A stretch of 56,067 nt of DNA, from contig WYAU01000054.1 in NCBI GenBank assembly GCA_011525665.1, forward strand, positions 1 through 56,067, read 5' to 3'. The position numbers were made by a program, and so were the translations under genes. The DNA is from Candidatus Brocadia sp. (GTDB taxonomy: Bacteria; Planctomycetota; Brocadiia; Brocadiales; Brocadiaceae). This document shows positions 42,648-51,215 of the stretch, piece after piece. A model generated the notes under the pieces. The model had not been told where the DNA came from and ran no database searches. It saw nothing but the letters and a program-made list of their open reading frames with translations. Position 1 is the stretch's first letter; the number at the start of each line of letters is the position of its first letter.

Positions 42648-43751
42648 ATGAGTTACTTCAGAAACAACATCGAAAGAATGTCGGGATATACGCCCGGAGA
42701 ACAGCCAAAAGACGGTATCTATATAAAGCTCAATACAAACGAAAATCCATATCCGCCTTCTCCCGGTGTTTTGGCTGCAATTAAAGAGGCTGTAAACGAA
42801 GGCCTTCGTCTTTATCCGGATCCGATCGCATCGGCAGCCCGGATCAAAATTGCCGAAATATTAGGCACACAACCCGGACGTGTCATGGCAGGAAACGGCT
42901 CGGATGATTTATTGTCTATCATTGTACGAAGTTTTGCAGGGCCGGGAGACAAAGTCGTCTTCCCTTATCCCTCTTATATGCTGTACAAGACACTTGCCGA
43001 ACTGCAGGACAGTGTTGCGTGCGCCGTTGATTTTACAGAAGATTATACGCTTCCTGATGACTTCATTGTTAAAGGGGCAAAGGTTACGTTCCTCGCAAAC
43101 CCGAATTCACCTTCGGGGACAATGATTTCGCCGGATGCAATATCAAAAATTGCCTCTGAAATAGATGGTGTTCTCGTTGTCGACGAAGCATATGCCGATT
43201 TTGCAAACGATAATTGCCTTTCCCTCGTCGAACAGCATGATAATGTCCTCATCCTTCGTACGCTGTCAAAATCATATTCCCTGGCCGGCATCAGGCTGGG
43301 TTTTTGCATTGCACAAGAATCTCTCATTCAGGGGTTGATGAAGGTAAAGGACTCTTATAACGTTGACCGGCTCAGCATTGCAGCTGTGATTGCAGCGCTG
43401 GATGACCAAATCAGCATGAAGTCCCACGTTGAAAAGATTCGGGAAACAAGACGCTACCTCACAAAATCCTTAGAGGATATGGGATTTTCTGTATACCCTT
43501 CCCAAACCAACTTTGTTCTGGCGCGGTGCATGAAAGGGGTTTCTGCACTCTCTTTATATCAGACATTGAAAGCACGAAAGATACTGGTGCGATATTTTGG
43601 TCTGAGGCGGCTGGATGACTGCCTGCGTATTACGATTGGAACAAGGGAAGAAATTGAAATCCTGCTGAAACATCTCAGAGAACTCGCAAGCACAACACAT
43701 TCAAAAACAGTGCACACCTGTAATCATCAAACAAGGATACGGCGCCCGTAA
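42648..43751 (+). CDS. hisC: Histidinol-phosphate aminotransferase
   Basis: 367 aa. PLP fold-type I: LNTNENPYPPSP, GNGSDDLL, FPYPSYMLYK, NPNSPSGT, VVDEAYADF and the Schiff-base Lys in TLSKSYSLAGIRLGF. It converts imidazole-acetol phosphate plus glutamate to histidinol phosphate. It lies 5 bp after hisD and 13 bp before hisB. Paralogues acting on aromatic amino acids exist, but the his context is decisive. Confidence 0.95.
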   Translation: MSYFRNNIERMSGYTPGEQPKDGIYIKLNTNENPYPPSPGVLAAIKEAVNEGLRLYPDPIASAARIKIAEILGTQPGRVMAGNGSDDLLSIIVRSFAGPGDKVVFPYPSYMLYKTLAELQDSVACAVDFTEDYTLPDDFIVKGAKVTFLANPNSPSGTMISPDAISKIASEIDGVLVVDEAYADFANDNCLSLVEQHDNVLILRTLSKSYSLAGIRLGFCIAQESLIQGLMKVKDSYNVDRLSIAAVIAALDDQISMKSHVEKIRETRRYLTKSLEDMGFSVYPSQTNFVLARCMKGVSALSLYQTLKARKILVRYFGLRRLDDCLRITIGTREEIEILLKHLRELASTTHSKTVHTCNHQTRIRRP

Positions 43752-43764
43752 CCGTGCAACTCAG

Positions 43765-44355
43765 ATGACAAAAAGGACTGCCACGATTCAGAGAAAAACA
43801 AAAGAGACCCACGTCGAATTGATCCTTAATATTGACGGCGAGGGAAATAGCCGTATATCCACCGGCGTTGGTTTTCTGGACCACATGCTCGATATACTTG
43901 CCAAACACGGGTTATTTGACCTGAATATCACTGCCTCCGGAGACCGCATTGTGGATGACCACCACACGGTAGAAGACGTGGGGATATGTTTTGGCCTGGG
44001 AATAAAAGAGGCCCTCGGAGACAAAAGGGGAATCCGGCGCTTCTCACATTCAAGCGTCCCCATGCAGGAAGCCCTGGCCAATGTCGCTGTCGATATCAGC
44101 GGCAGACCGGCGCTGGTCTTTAACGTTGTATTCCATACAGAAAAGATCGGGGGTTTCGATGTGGCGCTTATTGAAGAATTTTTCGAGGCCTTCAGCACAA
44201 ACGCGGGCATCAACCTGCACGTGAATGTTCCCTATGGCAGCAATGCCCACCACACAGCGGAAGCAATATTTAAGGGGCTAGCCCGGGCGCTCGGGGACGC
44301 GGTTCAAATCGACGAACGCAGGAAAGATGTCCCTTCGACGAAAGGAGTGCTCTAA
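43765..44355 (+). CDS. hisB: Imidazoleglycerol-phosphate dehydratase
   Basis: 196 aa, the monofunctional form without the histidinol-phosphatase domain found in Escherichia coli. Metal-ligand motifs are GFLDHMLD, DDHHTVEDVG and (near the end) SNAHHTAEAIFKGLARAL. It dehydrates imidazole-glycerol phosphate using Mn. It is the last his gene visible here; hisH, hisA, hisF and others are elsewhere. The PQQ-propeller gene follows after 49 bp without an obvious terminator. Confidence 0.96.
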   Translation: MTKRTATIQRKTKETHVELILNIDGEGNSRISTGVGFLDHMLDILAKHGLFDLNITASGDRIVDDHHTVEDVGICFGLGIKEALGDKRGIRRFSHSSVPMQEALANVAVDISGRPALVFNVVFHTEKIGGFDVALIEEFFEAFSTNAGINLHVNVPYGSNAHHTAEAIFKGLARALGDAVQIDERRKDVPSTKGVL

Positions 44356-44404
44356 CAGCATCCGACAGAAATGCAAAATCATTTTTTAAAAAAAGGAACG
44401 TAGC

Positions 44405-45544
44405 ATGGTAAAACAACTTGTCAGGTTTTCTTCCTTCGGGATATTTGCCCTTTGCCTCACTCTCCTCTTTCTATCAACTCCCCTTTATGCCTGGCTCGCC
44501 GATAGCCCCTGGCCAATGTTCAGGCGCGACATACAACATACGGGAAGAAGCCCCTATGTGGGCGCCCAAAAGCCCCTTCTGCTGTGGACATTTCAAACCG
44601 GGGGACCCATTGCATCTTCTCCGGCAATCGGAGAAGATGGCACGATCTATTTTGGCTCAAAAGATAAAAAACTTTATGCCGTTGCGCGAAACGGCACGCT
44701 TAAATGGACATTTGAAACCCTGGATGAGGTTGATTCCTCACCTGCCATCCGAAAAGACGGTACCGTTCTTTTCGGATCCTGGGATGGCCATCTTTATGCA
44801 TTAAATCCCGACGGCAGTTTACAATGGAAGTATAAATCTGAAGGTGGAATCATTTCCTCCCCGACCATTGCGCCCGATGGAACAATCTATGTCGGATCAT
44901 GGGACAAAAAGCTTCACGCCGTCACTTCCGATGGCAAGCTCAAATGGACGCAAAAAACCGCTGATCACGTGGCCTCATCTCCTGCTATAGCACCGGACGG
45001 CATGATCTATTTTGGTTCCGGAGACTATTATCTATTTGCCATGAAACCGGAAGGCAAGGCCGTTTGGAGTTACGGTACCCGATACCTCCTCGATGCCTCT
45101 CCCCTGATTGCACCGAACGGAAATATTTACATCGGTTCAGAAGATGCCAGGTTTTATGCATTTCGCCCGGACGGACAGGCAGAGTGGACATTTGATACCA
45201 AATATGACATCGATTCTTCTGCTGCAATTGACACCGAAGGAAATGTGTACTTTGGTTCGGGAGACAACAACCTCTATGCCTTCACATCCACCGGAAAAGC
45301 GAGGTGGGCTTTTGAAACCGGCTCCTCTGTTCATTCATCTCCAGCCGTTGGAGCAGACGGCGTCATTTATTTTGGTTCCAGAGACAAAAAAGTGTACGCC
45401 CTTGATTCAGAGGGAAGGCTGAAGTGGAGCTTTGAAACAGGCAGCGCAATAGAATCGTCGCCCGCCATTGATGCCGATGGAACCATTTACATTGGTTCTA
45501 ATGATGGAAAACTTTACGCCATTGGAGAGGCATCCGCGAGGTGA
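44405..45544 (+). CDS. Exported PQQ-type eight-bladed beta-propeller protein
   Basis: 379 aa. A signal peptide (about 1-29) and a WPMFRRDIQHTGRSPY entry motif are followed by eight repeats of about 40 residues, SSPAI-x2-DGTIYFGS-x-D-x2-LYA-x7-LKW. The motif is that of PQQ-enzyme/BamB-like repeats. There is no catalytic dehydrogenase signature, so it is more likely a scaffold or binding propeller than a quinoprotein enzyme. AAAGGAA lies 9 nt before the ATG. It may be read through from hisB. It is closed by a strong terminator. Confidence 0.9.
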   Translation: MVKQLVRFSSFGIFALCLTLLFLSTPLYAWLADSPWPMFRRDIQHTGRSPYVGAQKPLLLWTFQTGGPIASSPAIGEDGTIYFGSKDKKLYAVARNGTLKWTFETLDEVDSSPAIRKDGTVLFGSWDGHLYALNPDGSLQWKYKSEGGIISSPTIAPDGTIYVGSWDKKLHAVTSDGKLKWTQKTADHVASSPAIAPDGMIYFGSGDYYLFAMKPEGKAVWSYGTRYLLDASPLIAPNGNIYIGSEDARFYAFRPDGQAEWTFDTKYDIDSSAAIDTEGNVYFGSGDNNLYAFTSTGKARWAFETGSSVHSSPAVGADGVIYFGSRDKKVYALDSEGRLKWSFETGSAIESSPAIDADGTIYIGSNDGKLYAIGEASAR

Positions 45545-45682
45545 CAACACGAGAACACCCGTTCGATTAAAAAACTCCCCTGAGATCTTGTAGTAAGTAA
45601 TCCTCCGACCGAAAAGAAGCAAGGGATTTTACAGCTCTGCATTTTTCAGATAATATTAGAGAACAGAAATGTTTTACGTATC

Positions 45683-45717
45683 CCAAAAAGGCCAGCGTTT
45701 TGCGCTGGCCTTTTTGG
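45683..45717. terminator. Bidirectional terminator between the PQQ-propeller gene and focA-like gene
   Basis: CCAAAAAGGCCAGCG (45683-45697) and CGCTGGCCTTTTTGG (45703-45717) form a perfect 15-bp stem with A and T tracts on the two sides, serving both convergent genes. Confidence 0.92.
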
Positions 45718-45790
45718 TCAGTGGTACATGAAACTTTTTACTGCAACTTTCTCTAACGTTGCATAGACATTCCTCTCTTCACGACTATTT

Positions 45791-46684
45791 TTATGACTTC
45801 ATCTTTACCTTAACATCTTTAATCTCCTCAGGAGACCCGCCTGCCCGGGGAAGGCCAGCAGTCCCCGAACCACCTTTTATTGCCTCCAGTGTCCTGGCAC
45901 CCCTTTCATCCATGGCATTTGCGAACCAATACAGGAATGTGACAAAGAATGTACCGCCCAGAATGTTACCAAGGGTAACAGCGACAAGATTCCAGCCAAA
46001 CATCTTACCCCATGAAATCGCTGCCGGGTCGTGGGGCAATAAATTTGCAATCGTCAATATGGTCATATTCGCAACGCTGTGTTCCATGCCTGTCGTAATA
46101 AAGGCGAATAAGCACCACCATATCATAATCAATTTGCCGGAATCGCTCGTGCACCTGAAGCACGACCAAATTGCCAGGCATACCAGCCAGTTACAGAAAA
46201 CACCCCTGAAGAATAGTTCCCACCATGGCGCCGTGGACTTATAGGTAGCCACCTTGAGTATAAATGACTTCCAGGGATCAGGGGCAAAGATACCAGCCGC
46301 AATAACCATAAGCGCAAAGAGCATTGATCCGCCCAAGTTCCCCAGGTATGTCCAAAACCAACCCAGCATTGAGTCGGCAAGCGTTATAGTACCTCTCAGT
46401 GTTCCTTTAAATATCAATAGGTTATACCCCGTAAACAGCTCGGCACCGGCCATAATTACCAAAGACAATGCGATACCGAAGGTTGCGCCGGCAACGATCT
46501 TACCAATCCCGGGATTCAGAGCAGCAACCGGAGCGGCAGCAATAAAAGCAAGGATAACACCAAACCCGATGTAAAAGCCCGCCATTACTGAAAGTGTCAA
46601 GAATCCCGTCAAACTATGTTTCATTGCAGTGGCTTTCTTTAAAGACACCGCTGCAATCGCATCTACGTTCGCAGTATATAACAT
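45791..46684 (-). CDS. Formate/nitrite channel (FocA/NirC family)
   Basis: 297 aa with six membrane segments. Family marks are GAELFTGYN (about 80-88), RGVFCNWLVCLAIW (about 161-174) and TGMEHSVANM with the central pore His. The C-terminal 40 residues are soluble. The pentameric channel conducts formate, nitrite or hydrosulfide. Nitrite uptake would fit an anammox-type host, but sequence alone cannot separate FocA from NirC. AGAGGAG precedes the ATG. It lies downstream of a receiver and sensor block on the same strand. Confidence 0.92.
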   Translation of the reverse strand: MLYTANVDAIAAVSLKKATAMKHSLTGFLTLSVMAGFYIGFGVILAFIAAAPVAALNPGIGKIVAGATFGIALSLVIMAGAELFTGYNLLIFKGTLRGTITLADSMLGWFWTYLGNLGGSMLFALMVIAAGIFAPDPWKSFILKVATYKSTAPWWELFFRGVFCNWLVCLAIWSCFRCTSDSGKLIMIWWCLFAFITTGMEHSVANMTILTIANLLPHDPAAISWGKMFGWNLVAVTLGNILGGTFFVTFLYWFANAMDERGARTLEAIKGGSGTAGLPRAGGSPEEIKDVKVKMKS

Positions 46685-46880
46685 TAATTGTTCTCCTCTA
46701 AAATGTTGTTGTGAACACTGTTTTCAAAACAACACCCCTTTTTTAACATATCTCTCCTCTTATTAAAAACTTCCAACATCTCACTTTTCACTATTTTTCA
46801 TAATGTTATTTTCTATCATACCTCCTTTCCCTTCTTTCTCAGCAACCCGATAAACAATTAAACGGTGACACAACGAATCC

Positions 46881-47312
46881 TTAGTTTTTTCCCTTGAGAA
46901 TTATTTTGTTCATATCCATAATTTGTTCGAGGTTGCGCACCTTATCAGCCAACTGCTTTTTCTCAAGCGCCTTCTTTCCCACACGGACGACATCTTTCTG
47001 CCTGAAGGGTTTCAATATGCAATCATACACTCCGCAGCCAGACATCCGGCCTGTATCATAGGTATCCGGCGAAATAATCGCGATAAGCTCTGCATCAGAG
47101 TTGGTGAATTTGATCGTCTTTAACATATCGTAACCCTCAGAAGTCCTTGCCCCTAAATCGAAAACAATAAGGTCATAGGCATTTTTCGCGAACAACTCTG
47201 CCGCACCGCTCCATTCCGTACCATCGCATGTTTCAAAACCTTCTCGTTTAAAGGCGCTGACCAATGACCTCCGAACCTTCTCCTGCTCTTCTATAATTAA
47301 TACCCTTGCCAT
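46881..47312 (-). CDS. Single-domain response regulator
   Basis: 143 aa receiver: acidic pair Glu8-Glu9, phospho-acceptor Asp52 (LIVFDLGARTSEGYDML), IIS and the conserved Lys101 in ILKPFRQ. There is no output domain; the C-terminus (about 112-143) is a helical extension. It lies 33 bp after the coiled-coil gene and precedes the focA-like gene by 196 bp. A phosphorelay or protein-interaction role, perhaps with the Cache-PAS sensor upstream, is inferred. Confidence 0.87.
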   Translation of the reverse strand: MARVLIIEEQEKVRRSLVSAFKREGFETCDGTEWSGAAELFAKNAYDLIVFDLGARTSEGYDMLKTIKFTNSDAELIAIISPDTYDTGRMSGCGVYDCILKPFRQKDVVRVGKKALEKKQLADKVRNLEQIMDMNKIILKGKN

Positions 47313-47345
47313 AAAGATCTTTCGATTGTATCAGGAATATCATGT

Positions 47346-47876
47346 TTATTGTTTGGGAAGACTCCATTCCGGCGTTTTTGCATGCTCTTCCATCTGTTTT
47401 TTAAGCAGCTCATTTTCTTTTTCGACCCGCTCCAAATTCCCCATGAGTTCCCGGATAGTCACGTCTTTATTACTCAGCGTCTTTTTTGCGAGGGACAACG
47501 AGTCTTCCAACTCCCATATCTCCTTTTGCAACCGTGCCTTTTCCTCCTCCAGTTTTATCTTAGCGTCTTCGAGGTTTTTATTGGCAATCCGCAATTGTTC
47601 GTCCTGCACCTTGAAAGAAGCTGCAATCTTTTCTGCATCTTCTTTTTGCCGTGTAATATCGCTGACCATCTTATTCAACTCTTCCATTGAACCGAAGGCC
47701 TTCATAACCCTTTTTTCGAGTTGTTCGTGAAACGTCTTCTCCCTGATATACCCTGCCTCCTTCATGGCATAGTATTTATTTATCATTTTCGATGCAAACC
47801 CAACATTCACAAACAACAATATGATAATAAGGGTCTTCGCATTGACGGATAAGCCCTTTACCGTTTCATTTCCCAT
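47346..47876 (-). CDS. Membrane-anchored coiled-coil protein
   Basis: 176 aa. One hydrophobic segment (about 15-30) is followed by an almost continuous coiled coil (about 45-165), rich in KLEEEKARLQKE-type heptads. There is no enzyme motif. It sits between the Cache-PAS sensor and the lone receiver with short gaps (51 and 33 bp), so it may link or scaffold them. Not assigned to a family. Confidence 0.7.
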   Translation of the reverse strand: MGNETVKGLSVNAKTLIIILLFVNVGFASKMINKYYAMKEAGYIREKTFHEQLEKRVMKAFGSMEELNKMVSDITRQKEDAEKIAASFKVQDEQLRIANKNLEDAKIKLEEEKARLQKEIWELEDSLSLAKKTLSNKDVTIRELMGNLERVEKENELLKKQMEEHAKTPEWSLPKQ

Positions 47877-47927
47877 AATTTCTGCTCCTCGTTCAGCGTA
47901 TAGAAATTCTTCTTAAAAATAATCGAC

Positions 47928-50216
47928 TTATCTTTCCGTAATATCCCGAAACACACCTTCAATTCGTATCGGTTTACCGTTTTCGTCACGCACAAGATTG
48001 CATGTCCTTTCAGAAATGAACCGCTCTCCGTTTTTTCTCTTGCAATATGATGTAAAGTCCCTCCAAATCCCTTCCTTTTCCAGTCTCTCGACCAATTCTT
48101 TCCGATCCTCGGGATTTACATATACATCTTTCACCCGCGTCCCAATCACCTCTTCCGGTGAACTGTAACCAAGGATCTCGGCGCCTGCCTGGTTAATCCA
48201 TGTAAACACGCCATCCTCGGTGGGCTCGCTCTGGTATATTCCTTCTTTCAATGAATTCAGCAATTGCCTGTGATGTCTCTCAGATTCTTGCAATTCTTCC
48301 TCAATCTTCTTTCGTTCCGTAATGTCTCTAAATATCCCGTCAATACGGATGGGTTTTCCCTTCTCATCTGTAATTAAATTGGACGTCCGTTCCATATAAA
48401 AACGGTCGCCATTTTTCCTCTTGCAAAAAGATACAAAACCCTTCCATACGCCTTCTTTTGTTAGTTTTTCAATCACCTTTATACGATCATCCGGATTTAC
48501 ATAAATATCCTTTACCTTCGTTCCGATTACTTCGTCAGGAGATTTATAGCCCAAAATCTCAGCGCCGGCCTGATTGATCCATGTAAATGTGCCATCCGCT
48601 TCAGGCTCAGATTGATAAACCCCTTCTTTCAGCGAATCGAACAACAAGCGGTACCTCTTCTCCGATTCGGTAATTTCCTGCTCCGCCTTCTTCCTTTCAG
48701 AGATATCCCTGAATACTCCATAGATAGCAACAGGATTTCCCTTCTCATCCCTCAACAAATTGCTTGTACGTTCTGCGTAGAAACTCTCACCATTCTTTCT
48801 CTTGCAGAGCGACACAAACTCCCTCCATACCCCGTCTTTTTCGAGTTTCTCACACAGCCGCCTTCTGTCTTCGGGATCTACATAAATATTTTTCACCTTG
48901 GTCCCTATCACTTCTTCCGGGCTGTCATATCCTAATATTTCTGCGCCGGCCTTATTGATAAAGGTGAATACACCATCAGCGCCCGGTTCAGATTGGTACA
49001 CCCCTTCTTTTATGGAGTTAAACAATCCTCTGTACCGCTTCTCCGACTCCACGACCTCCCTCGTTTTCTCATCCAGCGATTTCGCCATCGCATTAAAGGA
49101 ATTCGCCAATTCACCAATCTCGTCGTCCCTTTTAATATCAACCCTTTGAGTCAAGTCTCCGGAGGCCATTTTTTTCGTTACTTCGGTCAGCTTAATAATC
49201 GGTATGGAAGTCTTTCTTCCAATAAAGTATGCCACCATCACGATAGGAAATGCAATCACCAGCAATACAGAACTCACAATGTAATTCAGATTATAGGCAG
49301 CTCCGTAACCTTCGTCCCGGTCGATTTCTGCAATAACACCCCAATTAAATTCCGGCAGCCAGCGCCACACCCCCAGCACCGTGAGTCCGCTGTAGTCCTT
49401 ATACCCTTTTGCATCAAAACCGCTGTCTCCTGCAATACACTGCTTGACACCCCTGGTTAACTCACCCGTTTCCGGATTAACCAACTTCAATTCCAATGCG
49501 CATCTTTTTTTCACCAGCCCCATCTCTTTCAGGTGTGCGACAAACCTTGATTCTGTAATCATGTAACCGTCTTTGTTTACAAGATAGGTTTCACCTGTCT
49601 TCCCCAGCTTCAGACTCAGCATCAGGTCGTTCAGGGTTTTTACGTCTACCCTGATGGCAACAACGCCGACGACGATCCCATCCCTATCCTTTAGCGGCGT
49701 TGATACAAACATCGTAGGCAGCCCCAGTTCCTTCTCTCCCCATTCATTGACAAGCGGGAGTTCGGAGGGGATAACGCTCGATACAGAAGTATTTCCCTCC
49801 AGCGCCTGTTGAAAGTAATCCATTTGCGATATGTCACTTCCAACGCTTTCGTCCGCTGTGGCGACGGTTACCAGGCCTTTATCATTGCTGACAAGGACAC
49901 CCTTATAACCATATTCATCCTTTACAACCTCCAGATACTGGACAACATCCGGATATTCTTTATCATCCTTTGTTATCTTGGCGCACTTCACCATCAACGG
50001 ATTGTTCGCAATTACGCGGGCATTCTTCTTCCGCTCCAGAACCCAGGTAGTCACCAATTCTGCCTGTTTATGCCCAACACCGTCAAGATTTCTTATAAGC
50101 ACTTCCTGAAGATCAGCCTGCACCCGTGGATATGCGATGATCCTCAACAAAACAAACGGAAGCAGCGTAAACACAATGAGTAGAAAAATAAGCCGGTTTT
50201 TAATCGAGATATACAT
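47928..50216 (-). CDS. Cache-HAMP sensor with three tandem PAS repeats and no output domain
   Basis: 762 aa. TM1 (about 8-28), a periplasmic dCache domain (about 35-300) with LGKTGETYLVNKDGYMITES, TM2 (about 306-328), and HAMP (about 330-382, RVDIKRDDEIGELANSFNAM). Then three PAS/PAC units of about 126 residues each start near 389, 515 and 641, sharing LKEGVYQSEP, INQAGAEILGY, EEVIGT and CKRKNG. The protein ends right after the third FRDITER, where a HisKA domain would normally begin. It is paralogous to the histidine kinase at 52633-55830 over the Cache-HAMP part. Either it signals through a partner or it has lost its kinase module. Confidence 0.88.
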   Translation of the reverse strand: MYISIKNRLIFLLIVFTLLPFVLLRIIAYPRVQADLQEVLIRNLDGVGHKQAELVTTWVLERKKNARVIANNPLMVKCAKITKDDKEYPDVVQYLEVVKDEYGYKGVLVSNDKGLVTVATADESVGSDISQMDYFQQALEGNTSVSSVIPSELPLVNEWGEKELGLPTMFVSTPLKDRDGIVVGVVAIRVDVKTLNDLMLSLKLGKTGETYLVNKDGYMITESRFVAHLKEMGLVKKRCALELKLVNPETGELTRGVKQCIAGDSGFDAKGYKDYSGLTVLGVWRWLPEFNWGVIAEIDRDEGYGAAYNLNYIVSSVLLVIAFPIVMVAYFIGRKTSIPIIKLTEVTKKMASGDLTQRVDIKRDDEIGELANSFNAMAKSLDEKTREVVESEKRYRGLFNSIKEGVYQSEPGADGVFTFINKAGAEILGYDSPEEVIGTKVKNIYVDPEDRRRLCEKLEKDGVWREFVSLCKRKNGESFYAERTSNLLRDEKGNPVAIYGVFRDISERKKAEQEITESEKRYRLLFDSLKEGVYQSEPEADGTFTWINQAGAEILGYKSPDEVIGTKVKDIYVNPDDRIKVIEKLTKEGVWKGFVSFCKRKNGDRFYMERTSNLITDEKGKPIRIDGIFRDITERKKIEEELQESERHHRQLLNSLKEGIYQSEPTEDGVFTWINQAGAEILGYSSPEEVIGTRVKDVYVNPEDRKELVERLEKEGIWRDFTSYCKRKNGERFISERTCNLVRDENGKPIRIEGVFRDITER

Positions 50217-50299
50217 AATTTTCTCCGTAATTTAACAATTCACCCCTCCAAGTCCATGAATAAGCGGCCCTCTTTGCTCACCGCGCGCCCATTTTTATA

Positions 50300-50983
50300 T
50301 TACCACCAATGCGTCGGATAATCCCTTTTCCCCATTTTATTAAAAATAACACCAAACAAAACCAGGATAAAGGCGCCTAAGATAACGGGATTCAGGATGT
50401 ACATATATCCAACACCCAGCCCCCCCGTCTGAACAGCAACATATGCCGTAGCACCTGCCGGCGGATGGATCGAATAAGTAACCGTCATAAGCACAAGCGC
50501 AAGGGCAACGCCAAGCGCAATAGACCAAAACGCGGCACCAAAAAAGTCATGTATCGTTACGCCAATACATGCCGCAAGAAAATGCCCCAGCAGGACATTC
50601 CTCGGCTGTGCGAGCGGAGCCTTGTACGCCCCGTAAATCAACACGGCGCTTGCACCAAATGGCCCCAATAGCATCGGACACTTCCAGAGATACGCAAGCA
50701 ACGCGGTAAATCCCACCCCCAAAAATGCACCCCATAATGACAGCCATACCTCACGTGCGGGGATCGGGGGCTGGGGCGTCCTGGGTAACTTTTTTATAAA
50801 TGCACTAATCCTGTTTATCTCGTCCATTACCGGCATATTTTTCTTCTCCCTATGTGAAGACCTTTTGAAAACGCCTTTAAAACGCGAAGAAAAATCCTCT
50901 TTCGTTTCTTCAAAATCTTCTTTTACCTCAAACTTAACGTCTATAACTTTTTTGACCTCGGTAGTTTTTCTCCTCTTAAACAT
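50300..50983 (-). CDS. HPP-family membrane protein
   Basis: 227 aa. A charged N-terminus (about 1-65) is followed by four to five membrane segments with the family motif SIHPPAGATAY and LLGPFGASAVLIYGAYKAPL. Plant and cyanobacterial HPP proteins have been linked to nitrite transport. ATG 50983 was chosen; an in-frame GTG at 51004 is an alternative. It lies directly upstream of the Cache-PAS sensor and not far from the focA-like gene, suggesting an anion transport and sensing neighbourhood. Confidence 0.85.
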   Translation of the reverse strand: MFKRRKTTEVKKVIDVKFEVKEDFEETKEDFSSRFKGVFKRSSHREKKNMPVMDEINRISAFIKKLPRTPQPPIPAREVWLSLWGAFLGVGFTALLAYLWKCPMLLGPFGASAVLIYGAYKAPLAQPRNVLLGHFLAACIGVTIHDFFGAAFWSIALGVALALVLMTVTYSIHPPAGATAYVAVQTGGLGVGYMYILNPVILGAFILVLFGVIFNKMGKRDYPTHWW

Positions 50984-51070
50984 CTGCTGCCACCCGTATA
51001 CCACACCAACTGCAGATCAAAATTTACCCGTGGATGGAATACTAACGAAAGATATACCAACTTCGCACGA

Positions 51071-51109
51071 AAAACAAAATGCCACTTATATTTTTGTATA
51101 AGTGGCATT
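51071..51109 (-). terminator. Terminator after the sigma-54 response regulator
   Basis: AATGCCACTTATA (51078-51090) pairs with 51097-51109. On the minus strand the stem is followed by TTTTGTTTTT. It separates the two-component pair from the HPP gene. Confidence 0.85.
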
Positions 51110-51215
51110 AAAACAAGACTTTATTACAACGACAACATTCCCGGGTATCTCTGTCAACCAGGGTTCACCCATTCACAGGAACATTCCATTATGCAACAAC
51201 AGTTTCAGGATGAAA

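Noticed and set aside
46685-46880. Sigma-54 (-24/-12) promoter upstream of the focA-like gene
   Set aside because: No TGGCAC-N5-TTGC-like match could be seen on the minus strand; the link to the NtrC-type regulator remains positional.
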